Below, piece by piece: positions 1 to 6,446 of a stretch of 12,398 nucleotides of DNA. Location: positions 1 to 12,398 of the forward strand of contig JAGRKY010000037.1 in the NCBI GenBank assembly GCA_020442095.1. The letters are read 5' to 3'. A model generated the notes under the pieces. That model ran no database searches. It saw only the letters and a program-made list of their open reading frames with translations, and was not told the DNA's origin. Position 1 is the stretch's first letter. The number at the start of each line of letters is the position of its first letter. The position numbers and the translations under genes are program-made. The DNA is from Bauldia sp. (lineage in GTDB: Bacteria; Pseudomonadota; Alphaproteobacteria; Rhizobiales; Kaistiaceae).

Positions 1-1004
1 TGGTCGGCAGCCGCCTGCTCAGCCGCGCCAGCGACTATCGCCGCGCCGCGCGGGTGCTCGAAACGACCTGGAAGGCCGCGCCGCATCCGGATATCGCCGA
101 CGCCTATGCCGGTGTCCGCCCCGGCGACTCGGTTCGCGATCGACTGAAGCGCATGCGGCGGCTGGTCGAGCTCCGCGCCAACCACGCCGAGGGCGCGATG
201 GCGATCGCCCGGGCGGCGATCGATGCCCATGAATGGTCGTCCGCGCGGGAAGCGCTCGAGGGCCTGGTCAAGGCCGGGCCGAGCGAAAGCGTCTGCCTGC
301 TGATGGCGGAAATCGAAGAACGCGAGCATGGCGACGAGGGCAAGGTGAGGATGTGGCTTGCCCGCGCGATCAATGCGCCGCGCGATCCCGTCTGGATGGC
401 CGACGGCCAGATTCTCGACCATTGGCAGCCGGTCTCGCCGGTTTCGGGCGAGGTCGGCGTCGTCGAATGGAAGGTTTCGCCGGAAGCGCCGCCGTCGCGG
501 GTCGCGATGCAGATCGAAGCGGATCTCGCCATCGAGCGGCAGACGACGATCGATGCCGGCGACACGCCGCGGATCGAGGCGAAGCCGGTGGTCGTTCCCG
601 AGCCGGCGCCGATCGAGGATATCGAACCGCTGCCGCCGCCCGAAGCGGCGGCCCCGGTGCCCCAAGCGCCGCCCCAGGTCGAGGCAAAGCCCGAGCCAGT
701 CGTCGCGATGGTCGAAGCGACCCGCGAGGAACCCGCGCCGTCGGCGACCGCCGTCGTTCCGGCAACGCCGGTGCCCGTCTCCGAGACCAGGCCCGAGCTG
801 GAACCGGAGGCAGAGCCGGAACCCGAGGCCAAGCCCGCGCCGTCGCCTGCCGCGCCTGCCATCGAAGCGTCCGCCGTGAAGGAAGCCACGAAGGAAGAGG
901 TCGACGACGAGCCGATCATGCCGCCGTCGCCCGACGACCCCGGGCCGATGCCGGACGGCGACGACGTCGAGGCGCCGAGGCCGCGTCGATTCCGTTTGTT
1001 CTAG
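1..1004 (+). CDS. hemY: HemY-like inner-membrane TPR protein, C-terminal part (5' end outside window)
   Basis: The reading frame is already open at the left edge (first whole codon at base 3) and ends with TAG at 1002-1004. The visible 334 residues begin inside TPR-like helices, including an Ala-rich helix pair ending in ARAINAPRDPVWMADG. They continue with the block DHWQPVSPVSG and then EWKV, a pattern typical of the C-terminal end of alphaproteobacterial HemY proteins. From about base 570 to 990 the protein becomes a low-complexity Pro/Glu/Ala/Val tail, probably disordered. HemY is a membrane-anchored protein usually encoded beside hemC/hemD and loosely tied to late tetrapyrrole synthesis; its biochemical role is not settled. 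The N-terminal membrane anchor lies outside the window. Identification is by motif memory and is fairly secure for the family, weaker for function. Confidence 0.8.
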   Translation, partial: VGSRLLSRASDYRRAARVLETTWKAAPHPDIADAYAGVRPGDSVRDRLKRMRRLVELRANHAEGAMAIARAAIDAHEWSSAREALEGLVKAGPSESVCLLMAEIEEREHGDEGKVRMWLARAINAPRDPVWMADGQILDHWQPVSPVSGEVGVVEWKVSPEAPPSRVAMQIEADLAIERQTTIDAGDTPRIEAKPVVVPEPAPIEDIEPLPPPEAAAPVPQAPPQVEAKPEPVVAMVEATREEPAPSATAVVPATPVPVSETRPELEPEAEPEPEAKPAPSPAAPAIEASAVKEATKEEVDDEPIMPPSPDDPGPMPDGDDVEAPRPRRFRLF

Positions 1005-1016
1005 ACCTTCGGCACC

Positions 1017-1031
1017 CGGCCATCGCGGCCG
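1017..1031 (+). terminator. Short GC hairpin after hemY, possible terminator
   Basis: CGGCC (1017-1021) and GGCCG (1027-1031) form a perfect 5-bp stem with a 5-base loop, 13 bases after the hemY stop. No clean T-tract follows directly, although T-rich runs occur about 15 to 30 bases later. It may be a weak terminator or chance GC pairing. Confidence 0.3.
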
Positions 1032-1167
1032 TGTGCGGTAGCTGATCTTTCGCTGTGGCTTTTGTTGCCGCATGCTTCGCGTTTTTCGCGTCGCGGCCGC
1101 GCCTGTCATCGGCATTTTTTGTCGGGCGGATACCGGCATTCCCACCAACCAGGGGAGTGTCGGGGTC

Positions 1168-2298
1168 ATGTTCAACAAGCGAATTTCAGCGACGTTTTTC
1201 CTCGCAGGCATGCTGGCCTTTGGTGCGCAGGCCAGCGCTGACGAAACTCTCGTCCCGAAGCTTCAGATCGGCGACGACACCTTCAATCTGCGTTTCTACG
1301 GTCAGTTCGATCCGGGTGTGCTCTTTGCCGACGACGGTCGGGACGGCAAATGGTACGCGCCGGTCGACAACAGCAATTCGTCGACCCGCTTCGGCGTGTT
1401 CTTTCATGTCGGCGATCCCGACGGCGCCAGCGTCGGGGCGAATTACGAATTCGAGTACGATCCTTATGCGACTAAGTATGTCAATCAGGACAACGAGGGA
1501 GATCCCGACTGGGATCGCTACCTGACCCGCAAGGCGGAAGTCTTCGTCGATACGGACTTCGGCAAGGTGTGGATCGGCCAGGGCAGCATGGCCTCCGACG
1601 GCACGGCCGAGGTCGACCTCTCGGGGACCTCCGTCATCGGCTATTCGGGCGTCAGCGATCTCGCCGGCGGCCAGTTATTTGCCATCAAGGGCGACGGCCT
1701 GACCGACTTCAAGGTCAGCGACGTCTTCAAGAACTACGACGGCCTGAGCCGCAAGTTCCGTGTCCGCTACGACACGCCGACGCTTGCCGGCTTCACGGTG
1801 TCGGGCTCCTACGGCACCGAGATCTTTCCCGAAAGGACCGATGTCGACGTCTGGGACGTCGCGCTGCGCTATGCCGGCGAGTTCGGGGCGATCCGCGTTG
1901 CCAGCGCGGTCGCCTACTCCGACAAGGGCGACGACAACGGCGTCTACGACGGATCGGTTTCGCTCTTGCACGTGCCGACAGGCCTCAGCCTGACCGGTGC
2001 AGCGGGCTATGACGAACGCGACGGTGACGATCACGGCGCCTATGTCTACGGCAAGCTCGGCTACCAGAAGGCCTTCTTCGATGTCGGCAAGACCGCCTTC
2101 TCGGCCGACATCTACAGCGGCGACGATATCCGCGTCGCCGGTTCGGACAGCTTCTCCTGGGGTCTCCAGGCGGTCCAGAATTTCGACTACTACCAGACCC
2201 AGGTGTATCTCGGGTATCGCGAGTACGAGTATGACGACCGCGATGGGAGCTACAAGCCGGTTCGTGCCGTGCTGACCGGCGCCCGCGTGAAGTTCTAG
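1168..2298 (+). CDS. Outer-membrane porin, first of a tandem pair
   Basis: This 376-residue protein has a clear Sec signal peptide: a basic n-region (MFNKR), a hydrophobic core, and an A-S-A cleavage site before residue 25. The mature part starts with a block containing FNLRFYGQFDPGVLFADDG, which resembles the first strand of the alphaproteobacterial porin family. Alternating aromatic/polar beta-strand segments follow, with acidic loops such as DNEGDPDWD. The protein ends in Phe (RVKF), the C-terminal aromatic residue used for outer-membrane barrel assembly. It probably forms a passive trimeric channel for small hydrophilic solutes. The frame is open further upstream (to 1072), but the ATG at 1168 is chosen because it gives the signal peptide and is preceded by AGGGGAG at 1151-1157. 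A close paralog follows directly downstream. Confidence 0.9.
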   Translation: MFNKRISATFFLAGMLAFGAQASADETLVPKLQIGDDTFNLRFYGQFDPGVLFADDGRDGKWYAPVDNSNSSTRFGVFFHVGDPDGASVGANYEFEYDPYATKYVNQDNEGDPDWDRYLTRKAEVFVDTDFGKVWIGQGSMASDGTAEVDLSGTSVIGYSGVSDLAGGQLFAIKGDGLTDFKVSDVFKNYDGLSRKFRVRYDTPTLAGFTVSGSYGTEIFPERTDVDVWDVALRYAGEFGAIRVASAVAYSDKGDDNGVYDGSVSLLHVPTGLSLTGAAGYDERDGDDHGAYVYGKLGYQKAFFDVGKTAFSADIYSGDDIRVAGSDSFSWGLQAVQNFDYYQTQVYLGYREYEYDDRDGSYKPVRAVLTGARVKF

Positions 2299-2343
2299 GC
2301 GGTCCGTCGAAAGCCCCCATGGAAAAGACACCGGCCGCCGCCA

Positions 2344-2395
2344 GGCGCGGCGACCGGTGCCAGACACCGGCGCACCGGAACACCGGTGCCGCGCC
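2344..2395 (+). terminator. Long imperfect inverted repeat between the two porin genes
   Basis: GGCGCGGC-GA-CCGGTG (2344-2359) pairs with CACCGG-T-GCCGCGCC (2381-2395), giving 14 base pairs interrupted by one small internal loop. The 21-base apical loop carries further CACCGG copies. The sequence GTTTC follows but there is no real T-tract. It sits 45 bases after the first porin stop, so a terminator or an mRNA-stabilising/processing element that uncouples the two porin messages is plausible. Confidence 0.5.
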
Positions 2396-2469
2396 GTTTC
2401 CCGGTTGTTCCGATGCCGCCGGTCCGTTAACGATTCGGACCATTGCGCGGGGGGCGAGGGTGTCGGGTC

Positions 2470-3609
2470 ATGCCCGGTGACGGGATCGCAGGGACAGTTG
2501 TGGCGGCCTGCCTGCTCGCGGGCGTCGCGCCGGCGGTTGCCGGCGACACGCTGGTCCCGGACCTGACGATCGGCAGCGAGGCGTTCAACCTGCGTTTCTA
2601 CGGGCAGGTCGATACCGGCGCGCTCGGTGTCGACGATGGCCGGCGGAGTCGCTGGTACGTGCCCGCCGGCAACGGCAATTCGTCGACCCGCTTCGGCGTC
2701 TTCCTCCATGCCGGCGAACCCGGCCAGGCCAGTCTCGGCGCGAATTACGAGTTCGAATACGACGGCTTCTCGACCAAATACATCAACCAGGAGAATGACG
2801 GCGATCCCGACTGGGACCGCTTCCTGACCCGCAAGGCGGAAGTCTTCGTCGACACGGATTTCGGCAAGGTCTGGCTCGGCCAGGGCAGCATGGCCTCCGA
2901 CCAGACGGCCGAGGTCGATCTCTCCGGGACCACGGCGATCGGCTATTCGGACGTCAGCGACCTCGCCGGCGGACAGCTCTTCGCGATCAAGGGTGGCGGC
3001 CTCAGTGGCTTCAGCGTCAAGGACGTCTTCACCAATCTCGACGGGCTCGGGCGGAAGCTTCGCGTCCGCTACGACACGCCGGCGGTGGCTGGCTTCACGC
3101 TGTCCGGGTCCTACGGGACCCAGGTGATCCCGGATCGGACGGGTATCGACAACTGGGACGCGGCGCTTCGCTATGCCGGGGAATTCGGCACTTTCCGTGT
3201 CGCCGGCGCGGTCGCCTATTCGGGCAAGGGCTACGAGCGGCGGCCTTATGGCGTCTATGACGGGTCGGTTTCCGTCCTCCATGTGCCTTCGGGGATCAGC
3301 CTGACCGGGGCCTCCGGCCACAACGACCGCAAGGACGGCTCGGACCGGACCTTCATCTACGGAAAGGTCGGCCTCCAGCGGGACGTCTTTTCGGTCGGCG
3401 CCACCGCGCTGTCGGCCGACGTCTATAACGGGGACGGCATCCGTATCCAGGATTCGACGAGCTTCTCCTGGGGGCTCCAGGTCGTCCAGAACCTCGATTA
3501 CTGCCAGTCCGAGGTCTATCTCGGCTATCGCGAATACGACTATGACGACCGCCAGGCCGACTATGAGCCATTGCGCGCGGTGCTGACCGGGGTCCGCGTC
3601 AAATTCTAG
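2470..3609 (+). CDS. Outer-membrane porin, second of a tandem pair
   Basis: This 379-residue paralog of the upstream porin keeps nearly all strand segments, for example RKAEVFVDTDFGKVW, VRYDTP, LRYAGEF and VYLGYREY, and the same C-terminal RVKF. A few loops differ, including an insertion near 3230-3250 (ERRPYG). ATG 2470 is chosen because the bases before it (GAGGGTGTCGGGTC) match the ribosome-binding region of the first porin. The resulting signal peptide (MPGDGIAG, then a hydrophobic core and A-V-A before GDTLVP) lacks the usual basic n-region. An in-frame TTG at 2443 would add MRGGRGCRV and restore positive charge but has no good ribosome-binding site. It also carries a single cysteine in the mature barrel (Cys345 from ATG 2470). 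The function is the same general porin role, possibly with different loop selectivity. Confidence 0.87.
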   Translation: MPGDGIAGTVVAACLLAGVAPAVAGDTLVPDLTIGSEAFNLRFYGQVDTGALGVDDGRRSRWYVPAGNGNSSTRFGVFLHAGEPGQASLGANYEFEYDGFSTKYINQENDGDPDWDRFLTRKAEVFVDTDFGKVWLGQGSMASDQTAEVDLSGTTAIGYSDVSDLAGGQLFAIKGGGLSGFSVKDVFTNLDGLGRKLRVRYDTPAVAGFTLSGSYGTQVIPDRTGIDNWDAALRYAGEFGTFRVAGAVAYSGKGYERRPYGVYDGSVSVLHVPSGISLTGASGHNDRKDGSDRTFIYGKVGLQRDVFSVGATALSADVYNGDGIRIQDSTSFSWGLQVVQNLDYCQSEVYLGYREYDYDDRQADYEPLRAVLTGVRVKF

Positions 3610-3625
3610 GCCCGATGGGCCTTCC

Positions 3626-3655
3626 CGGCCGGTCCAGCGGTGCCGCGACCGGCCG
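3626..3655 (+). terminator. Terminator-like hairpin after the second porin
   Basis: A perfect 9-bp inverted repeat, CGGCCGGTC (3626-3634) and GACCGGCCG (3647-3655), has a 12-base loop that itself contains GCGG/CCGC. It lies 17 bases after the porin stop, and the pyrimidine-rich sequence CGCCCTTGCCCTTCTTT follows within 20 bases. Position and stem strength support a transcription terminator, though the T-tract is poor. Confidence 0.6.
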
Positions 3656-3691
3656 TCGCGCCCTTGCCCTTCTTTCCGGCATCGCTTGTCC

Positions 3692-3720
3692 TTGAACCTT
3701 TGGATGCTTGTCGGTATCTA
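3692..3720 (+). promoter_or_regulatory. Probable tRNA-Thr promoter
   Basis: CTTGAAC provides a -35-like TTGAAC at 3692-3697, and a 17-base spacer separates it from the -10-like TATCTA at 3715-3720. The expected start of transcription is about 6 bases before the mature tRNA 5' end at 3733. The CTTGA -35 core with 17-base spacing fits alphaproteobacterial housekeeping promoters. The -10 match is only moderate. Confidence 0.5.
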
Positions 3721-3732
3721 TCGCGCTGGAAA

Positions 3733-3808
3733 GCCGCTTTAGCTCAGTTGGTAGAGCACATCATTCGTAATGATGGGGTCGCGTGTTCGAGTCACGCAAG
3801 CGGCACCA
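3733..3808 (+). tRNA. tRNA-Thr (anticodon CGT)
   Basis: A complete 76-base cloverleaf can be drawn by hand. The acceptor stem GCCGCTT pairs with AAGCGGC over 7 bp. The D arm is GCTC-AGTTGGTA-GAGC, the anticodon stem CATCA/TGATG carries loop TTCGTAA (anticodon CGT, reading the Thr codon ACG), the variable loop is GGGTC, and the T arm GCGTG-TTCGAGT-CACGC contains the TTCGA motif. The discriminator base is A, and the CCA end is genomically encoded (3806-3808). All stems are perfectly paired, so the gene should be functional. It marks the left edge of an AT-richer, accessory-looking stretch. Confidence 0.97.
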
Positions 3809-3816
3809 AAAACCTC

Positions 3817-3837
3817 TGACGGCTCAGGCAGCCGTCA
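3817..3837 (+). terminator. Hairpin just after tRNA-Thr, possible terminator
   Basis: TGACGGCT (3817-3824) and AGCCGTCA (3830-3837) form a perfect 8-bp stem with the 5-base loop CAGGC, starting 8 bases after the tRNA CCA end. No T-tract follows. The position fits termination of the tRNA transcript. A second strong hairpin, CCTCCC-AATC-GGGAGG at 3879-3894, lies a little further on. Confidence 0.45.
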
Positions 3838-3878
3838 CTGGCTTGTAAAGGGCATAGCAACCACAAGGAACAACTGTG

Positions 3879-3894
3879 CCTCCCAATCGGGAGG
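3879..3894. repeat. Compact inverted repeat downstream of tRNA-Thr
   Basis: CCTCCC (3879-3884) and GGGAGG (3889-3894) are perfectly complementary around a 4-base AATC loop. It lies in the gene-free 200-base stretch between the tRNA and the next gene, where I see no credible coding region. No T-tract flanks it on either strand, so its function is unknown. Confidence 0.4.
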
Positions 3895-4009
3895 GCGGTC
3901 GACATTGCATGTCTCTGACGGGCGCACATTGATCGATAGGGAGGCTGGCTCGGGGTGGCCGCCCTTGGAGTGGCTTCGACTCGCGGCGCTGATCCGCTGA
4001 TCCGCCACT

Positions 4010-4612
4010 TCATCGCGCCTCTGAACCCGGCTCTGGGTTGGACGGCGTATCAATATCAATGGAGCGTCTCCTGCAAGCAAGAAACCTGAAAGAATCCGGA
4101 GGTATGGCCGGTTGGATTGCCAGTCCACGGTTGAGTATATAGTTAAATTTGTATTTTTCTGAATTACCTATTTCAAAAGTACGATTTGCATAATACAGAT
4201 TCTTTGAGAGATCGGCGAAAACCAACCAATCAGCAAGCTCCCGATTGCTTTGACCGAAATCTTCATAGACACTCGTCATGGGTACTGTTGTTATAATGTT
4301 TTCTTCTTTGTTGCCATATTCGTAGTTTTCGAAAGGATAATAGTTATTTTCTATCGACACATATTCTCTTGCGAGGCCATTCGTATCGTAGTGCATGCCA
4401 AATATTCTGTTAGTTAAAGTCTTATCCTGCCATCTCTCGAAAAATACATTGTGGCGCGACGTCGAGCCCTTGTCGTCGAAATAAACGATCCAGCGCACGT
4501 TATCCCTTTGATTATACCAAATGCCCTTGTACCAAGGGCAATCCGAGGCGTGGGCAAATTGTGAGCCCAAAAGAGCAAGTGCAGCTGCCAGCGCCAGATG
4601 TAGCTTGAGCAT
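4010..4612 (-). CDS. Exported protein of unknown function, AT-rich gene
   Basis: This gene encodes 200 residues from ATG at 4612-4610, preceded on the minus strand by GAGGGAG at good spacing. A longer open frame extends upstream but would bury the signal peptide. Residues 1-22 form a textbook Sec signal (MLKLH, then an Ala/Leu core, then A-H-A), with cleavage before SDCPWYKG. The mature protein is rich in Tyr, Trp, Asn and Phe with alternating patterns (GIWYN, RWIVYFDDKG, NYYPFENYEYG) suggesting a mostly beta fold. It has two cysteines, one near each end, that could form a disulfide. I do not recognise the family; a small lipocalin-like barrel is only a guess. Base composition is clearly lower in GC than the neighbouring genes, and the last 25 or so residues (CRRRSIDID onward) return to host-like composition. 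Horizontal acquisition is likely. Confidence 0.7.
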   Translation of the reverse strand: MLKLHLALAAALALLGSQFAHASDCPWYKGIWYNQRDNVRWIVYFDDKGSTSRHNVFFERWQDKTLTNRIFGMHYDTNGLAREYVSIENNYYPFENYEYGNKEENIITTVPMTSVYEDFGQSNRELADWLVFADLSKNLYYANRTFEIGNSEKYKFNYILNRGLAIQPAIPPDSFRFLACRRRSIDIDTPSNPEPGSEAR

Positions 4613-5051
4613 CTCCCGTTCTCCCTCGATGGACGAAGCGCATAAATTCATCGTCGCAAGTGAATGGCGGCAACACGCAAAATAGCTGCTCCGGTAAAAC
4701 AGGCAAATTGCATTCGCCGGCTCTGGTTCGTCATCAAGCGTCAACCGTTCAACCGCCACGGCATCAGGTAATCTTCGTTCTCGCTGCACCCCGCGCTCGC
4801 ACTGAATCGAGTCGGCGCAACGACCCCCGGCCGAGGCTCACTTTGCCGAAAGAGAAGTCCGATAAACTTCAGATGACCTTCGCTGATGTCCGCTGACGCG
4901 GAGGCACTAAAAAGTTGTCAAGTGCCACTTTTGGTGGTCTTCTAAATTTCGAAAGGGCGTTTGTTTATGGCCGCGTTGAGGAGTTCTCTCCTTGTTTTGT
5001 ACCTTCAAGGCGTCGCGGGGGCCACTTCGGCACCGAAAATTGGAGCTGAAC
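4613..5051. other. Intergenic stretch between two divergent exported-protein genes
   Basis: These 439 bases separate two genes that point away from each other. I see no convincing gene in them: short open frames on both strands lack ribosome-binding sites and family-like features. On the minus strand a weak promoter-like pair, TTGCCT (4706-4701) and TATTTT (4684-4679) with 16 bases between, could serve the left gene. On the plus strand TTGTCA at 4915-4920 is a possible -35 for the right gene, but a -10 at correct spacing is poor. No terminal repeats or tRNA fragments were found. Confidence 0.4.
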
Positions 5052-5480
5052 ATGATTATCCACCGCCTTGTTCGATTTGATCGGTTGCGGGTCCTTATTT
5101 TTTGTTCGTCTGCAATATGTAGTTTTCCCACAAGCGCAATTTCTGCTTCGCAATCTTTTCCTGCGGATCTAATTGGCTCTTACGGAGGCATTGGTTATTC
5201 TTGCCATGTGGAAATCCGCAACGACTTAATGATTGGTCTTTTCGATGGCGGTGGAACGTGCGCTTTGAAGAGTCTTCGGATGGTTACTGATCCCGACAAC
5301 CCAGTGGAAAAAGGCTGGCAGGGGAAATTTTCGTGTGGTTTTGAGGGTACAAAGTGGGACACTGAGATCGCGGTTTCGCTGTTCCCAAAAACAAAGAGCC
5401 ATGAGACCTATCTGGTTACTGTCCTAAATGTCGACGGAAGCGACCCCGCCGCTGTTTTTCTTTGGCGTCGGTGCGAATAG
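5052..5480 (+). CDS. Small exported cysteine-containing protein of unknown function
   Basis: This gene encodes 142 residues from ATG 5052, chosen because GGAG at 5042-5045 sits 6 bases upstream and because it gives a signal peptide. The peptide has a basic n-region (MIIHRLVRFDRLR), a hydrophobic core (VLIFCSSAICSF) and a likely cleavage site A-I-S-A before SQSFPADL. The mature part of about 110 residues begins with LIGSYGGIGYSC. It holds four cysteines (SCHV, GTCAL, FSCGF, RRCE), compatible with two disulfides in the periplasm, and looks beta-rich. I do not recognise the family. Its composition is AT-richer than flanking genes, like the divergent gene at 4010-4612, so both may belong to the same acquired segment. 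The protein ends only 85 bases before the 3' end of the convergent SDR gene. Confidence 0.7.
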   Translation: MIIHRLVRFDRLRVLIFCSSAICSFPTSAISASQSFPADLIGSYGGIGYSCHVEIRNDLMIGLFDGGGTCALKSLRMVTDPDNPVEKGWQGKFSCGFEGTKWDTEIAVSLFPKTKSHETYLVTVLNVDGSDPAAVFLWRRCE

Positions 5481-5565
5481 AACAAGCTGAAATAAGTCTC
5501 CTCTGAATTGTCTGCACCTGTCTCGGCGGCGGAGCAATGCCGAAATGGCAGCGACCGGCGTCCGT

Positions 5566-6339
5566 CTATACGAAGCCATAGGCGGTCCAGCCACCGTCGA
5601 CGCCGAGGACCTGGCCGGTGATATGGGAGGCCTTGTCGGTGGCGAGGAAGAGGACGGCTTCGGCGATATCCTCCGGCGTGGCGATATGGCCCTGAGGGGT
5701 TCGCCGGTTGATCGCCTCGAGGTCGAGCTTGCCGGCTGCCTCGAGCTCGACGACCATCTGGGTGCGGACGTAGCCCGGCGCGACGGCGTTCACCCGGATG
5801 CCCGACTTCGCCCATTCGATCGCGAGCGACTTGGTCAACATCGCGACCGCCGCCTTGGTGGCGCAATAGGCGAGGCGGTTCGGCGCCGCGACGGTCGAAT
5901 AGATCGAGCCGAGGTTGATGATGGCGCCCTTGCCCTCGAGGATCATCACCCGGCCGCATGCCTGAGCGGTGATGAAAACGCCGTTGAGGTTGATGTCGAC
6001 GACGCGGTTCCAGGCCTCCAGGCTGAGGTCGAGCGTCGGGCTGTTGGCGCTGACCCCGGCATTGTTGACCAGGATATCGATGCCGCCCCATTCCGCGACG
6101 ACTGCATCGACGGCCCGCTGGACATCGCCCGGGTCGGCGACCGATCCGCCGATCGCGATCGCGTCGACGCCGGTCGCGCGCGCCTGGCTTGCGGTTTCTT
6201 CGGCGCCTGCCATATCGATGTCGAAGGCTGCGATCTTCGCGCCGGCGCTTGCGAATGCCAGGCAGATCGCCCTGCCTATTCCCGCACCCCCGCCGGTCAC
6301 CAGGGTCCTGCGGTCGAGAAGGTCGCCGTCGTCAGCCAT
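5566..6339 (-). CDS. Short-chain dehydrogenase/reductase, probably acting on a sugar or acid-sugar
   Basis: This is a 257-residue classical SDR with all signature motifs. The cofactor glycine motif is TGGGAGIG (residues 15-22), Asp40 at the end of strand 2 predicts NAD(H) preference, and NNAG is at 92-95. The catalytic tetrad is Asn117, Ser145, Tyr158 and Lys162 (YCATK), and the tail is GQVLGVDGGWTAYG. Length and motifs are normal for the family. The start ATG at 6339 is preceded by a GGGGGG run at 9 bases. It is transcribed divergently from the dehydratase gene across a 107-base gap holding a candidate operator. In this cluster it could oxidise the anomeric carbon of a sugar to a lactone, or oxidise a secondary hydroxyl of a downstream 2-keto-3-deoxy acid. 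Sequence alone does not decide. No signal peptide is present, so it is cytoplasmic. Confidence 0.9.
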   Translation of the reverse strand: MADDGDLLDRRTLVTGGGAGIGRAICLAFASAGAKIAAFDIDMAGAEETASQARATGVDAIAIGGSVADPGDVQRAVDAVVAEWGGIDILVNNAGVSANSPTLDLSLEAWNRVVDINLNGVFITAQACGRVMILEGKGAIINLGSIYSTVAAPNRLAYCATKAAVAMLTKSLAIEWAKSGIRVNAVAPGYVRTQMVVELEAAGKLDLEAINRRTPQGHIATPEDIAEAVLFLATDKASHITGQVLGVDGGWTAYGFV

Positions 6340-6376
6340 CGGAATATTCCCCCCTTTGTCGTTCGGCTTCCTTTCA

Positions 6377-6407
6377 TTATCAGATTACGATATGCAAGTC
6401 ATATACT
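6377..6407 (+). promoter_or_regulatory. Candidate promoter for the dehydratase-iclR genes
   Basis: TTATCA (6377-6382) and TATACT (6402-6407, five of six consensus bases) are separated by 19 bases, a little longer than optimal. The -10 lies 39 bases before the dehydratase start codon. The ATATG/CATAT palindrome at 6390-6404 sits inside the spacer and touches the -10, a placement where a bound regulator would block or remodel polymerase. Confidence 0.4.
6390..6404. promoter_or_regulatory. Candidate operator palindrome in the divergent SDR/dehydratase promoter region
   Basis: ATATG-CAAGT-CATAT is a perfect 5-bp inverted repeat with a 5-base centre, in the AT-rich part of the 107-base gap between the divergent SDR and dehydratase genes. 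A wider pair, ATCAG (6379-6383) and CTGAT (6406-6410), flanks it slightly off-centre. IclR-family operators are typically short palindromes of about 13 to 15 bases, and an iclR-type gene lies in the same cluster, so it is the natural candidate to bind here. Binding is inferred, not shown. Confidence 0.45.
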
Positions 6408-6446
6408 GATGAAAAAGACGACGTTCGATCGATCCAGGATTTGATC

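Noticed and set aside
104..919. A 271-codon minus-strand frame opposite hemY
   Set aside because: The Ser/Gly/Ala-rich product mirrors the Pro/Glu/Ala tail of HemY and carries no family motif, so it is a shadow frame.
2470..2545. A lipobox (V-A-A-C) in the second porin signal, suggesting a lipoprotein
   Set aside because: The cysteine falls inside the hydrophobic core, aligns with a methionine in the first porin's signal, and is followed by more hydrophobic residues and a good A-V-A cleavage site before the barrel.
1675..3321. A 548-codon open frame on the minus strand across both porin genes and their gap
   Set aside because: It is antisense to two well-supported porins, and its persistence follows from GC-rich third positions and the matching codon phase of the paralogs. 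The predicted protein is low-complexity Arg/Ala/Asp/Val with no recognisable domain.
3989..4004. Tandem repeat CTGATCCG x 2
   Set aside because: It is two copies of 8 bases only, with no further units and no flanking structure, so likely a chance or slippage duplication.
4660..4896. A 78-codon plus-strand frame in the intergenic gap
   Set aside because: It has a GTG start without a ribosome-binding site, no domain or signal peptide, and lies within the upstream region of the divergent exported-protein gene.
3786..5565. tRNA-Thr as an integrase attachment site with a duplicated 3' end bounding the island
   Set aside because: I searched for a second copy of the tRNA end (CGCAAGCGGCACCA or parts) up to the SDR gene and saw none beyond trivial matches. 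No integrase gene is present. The island idea therefore rests on composition only.
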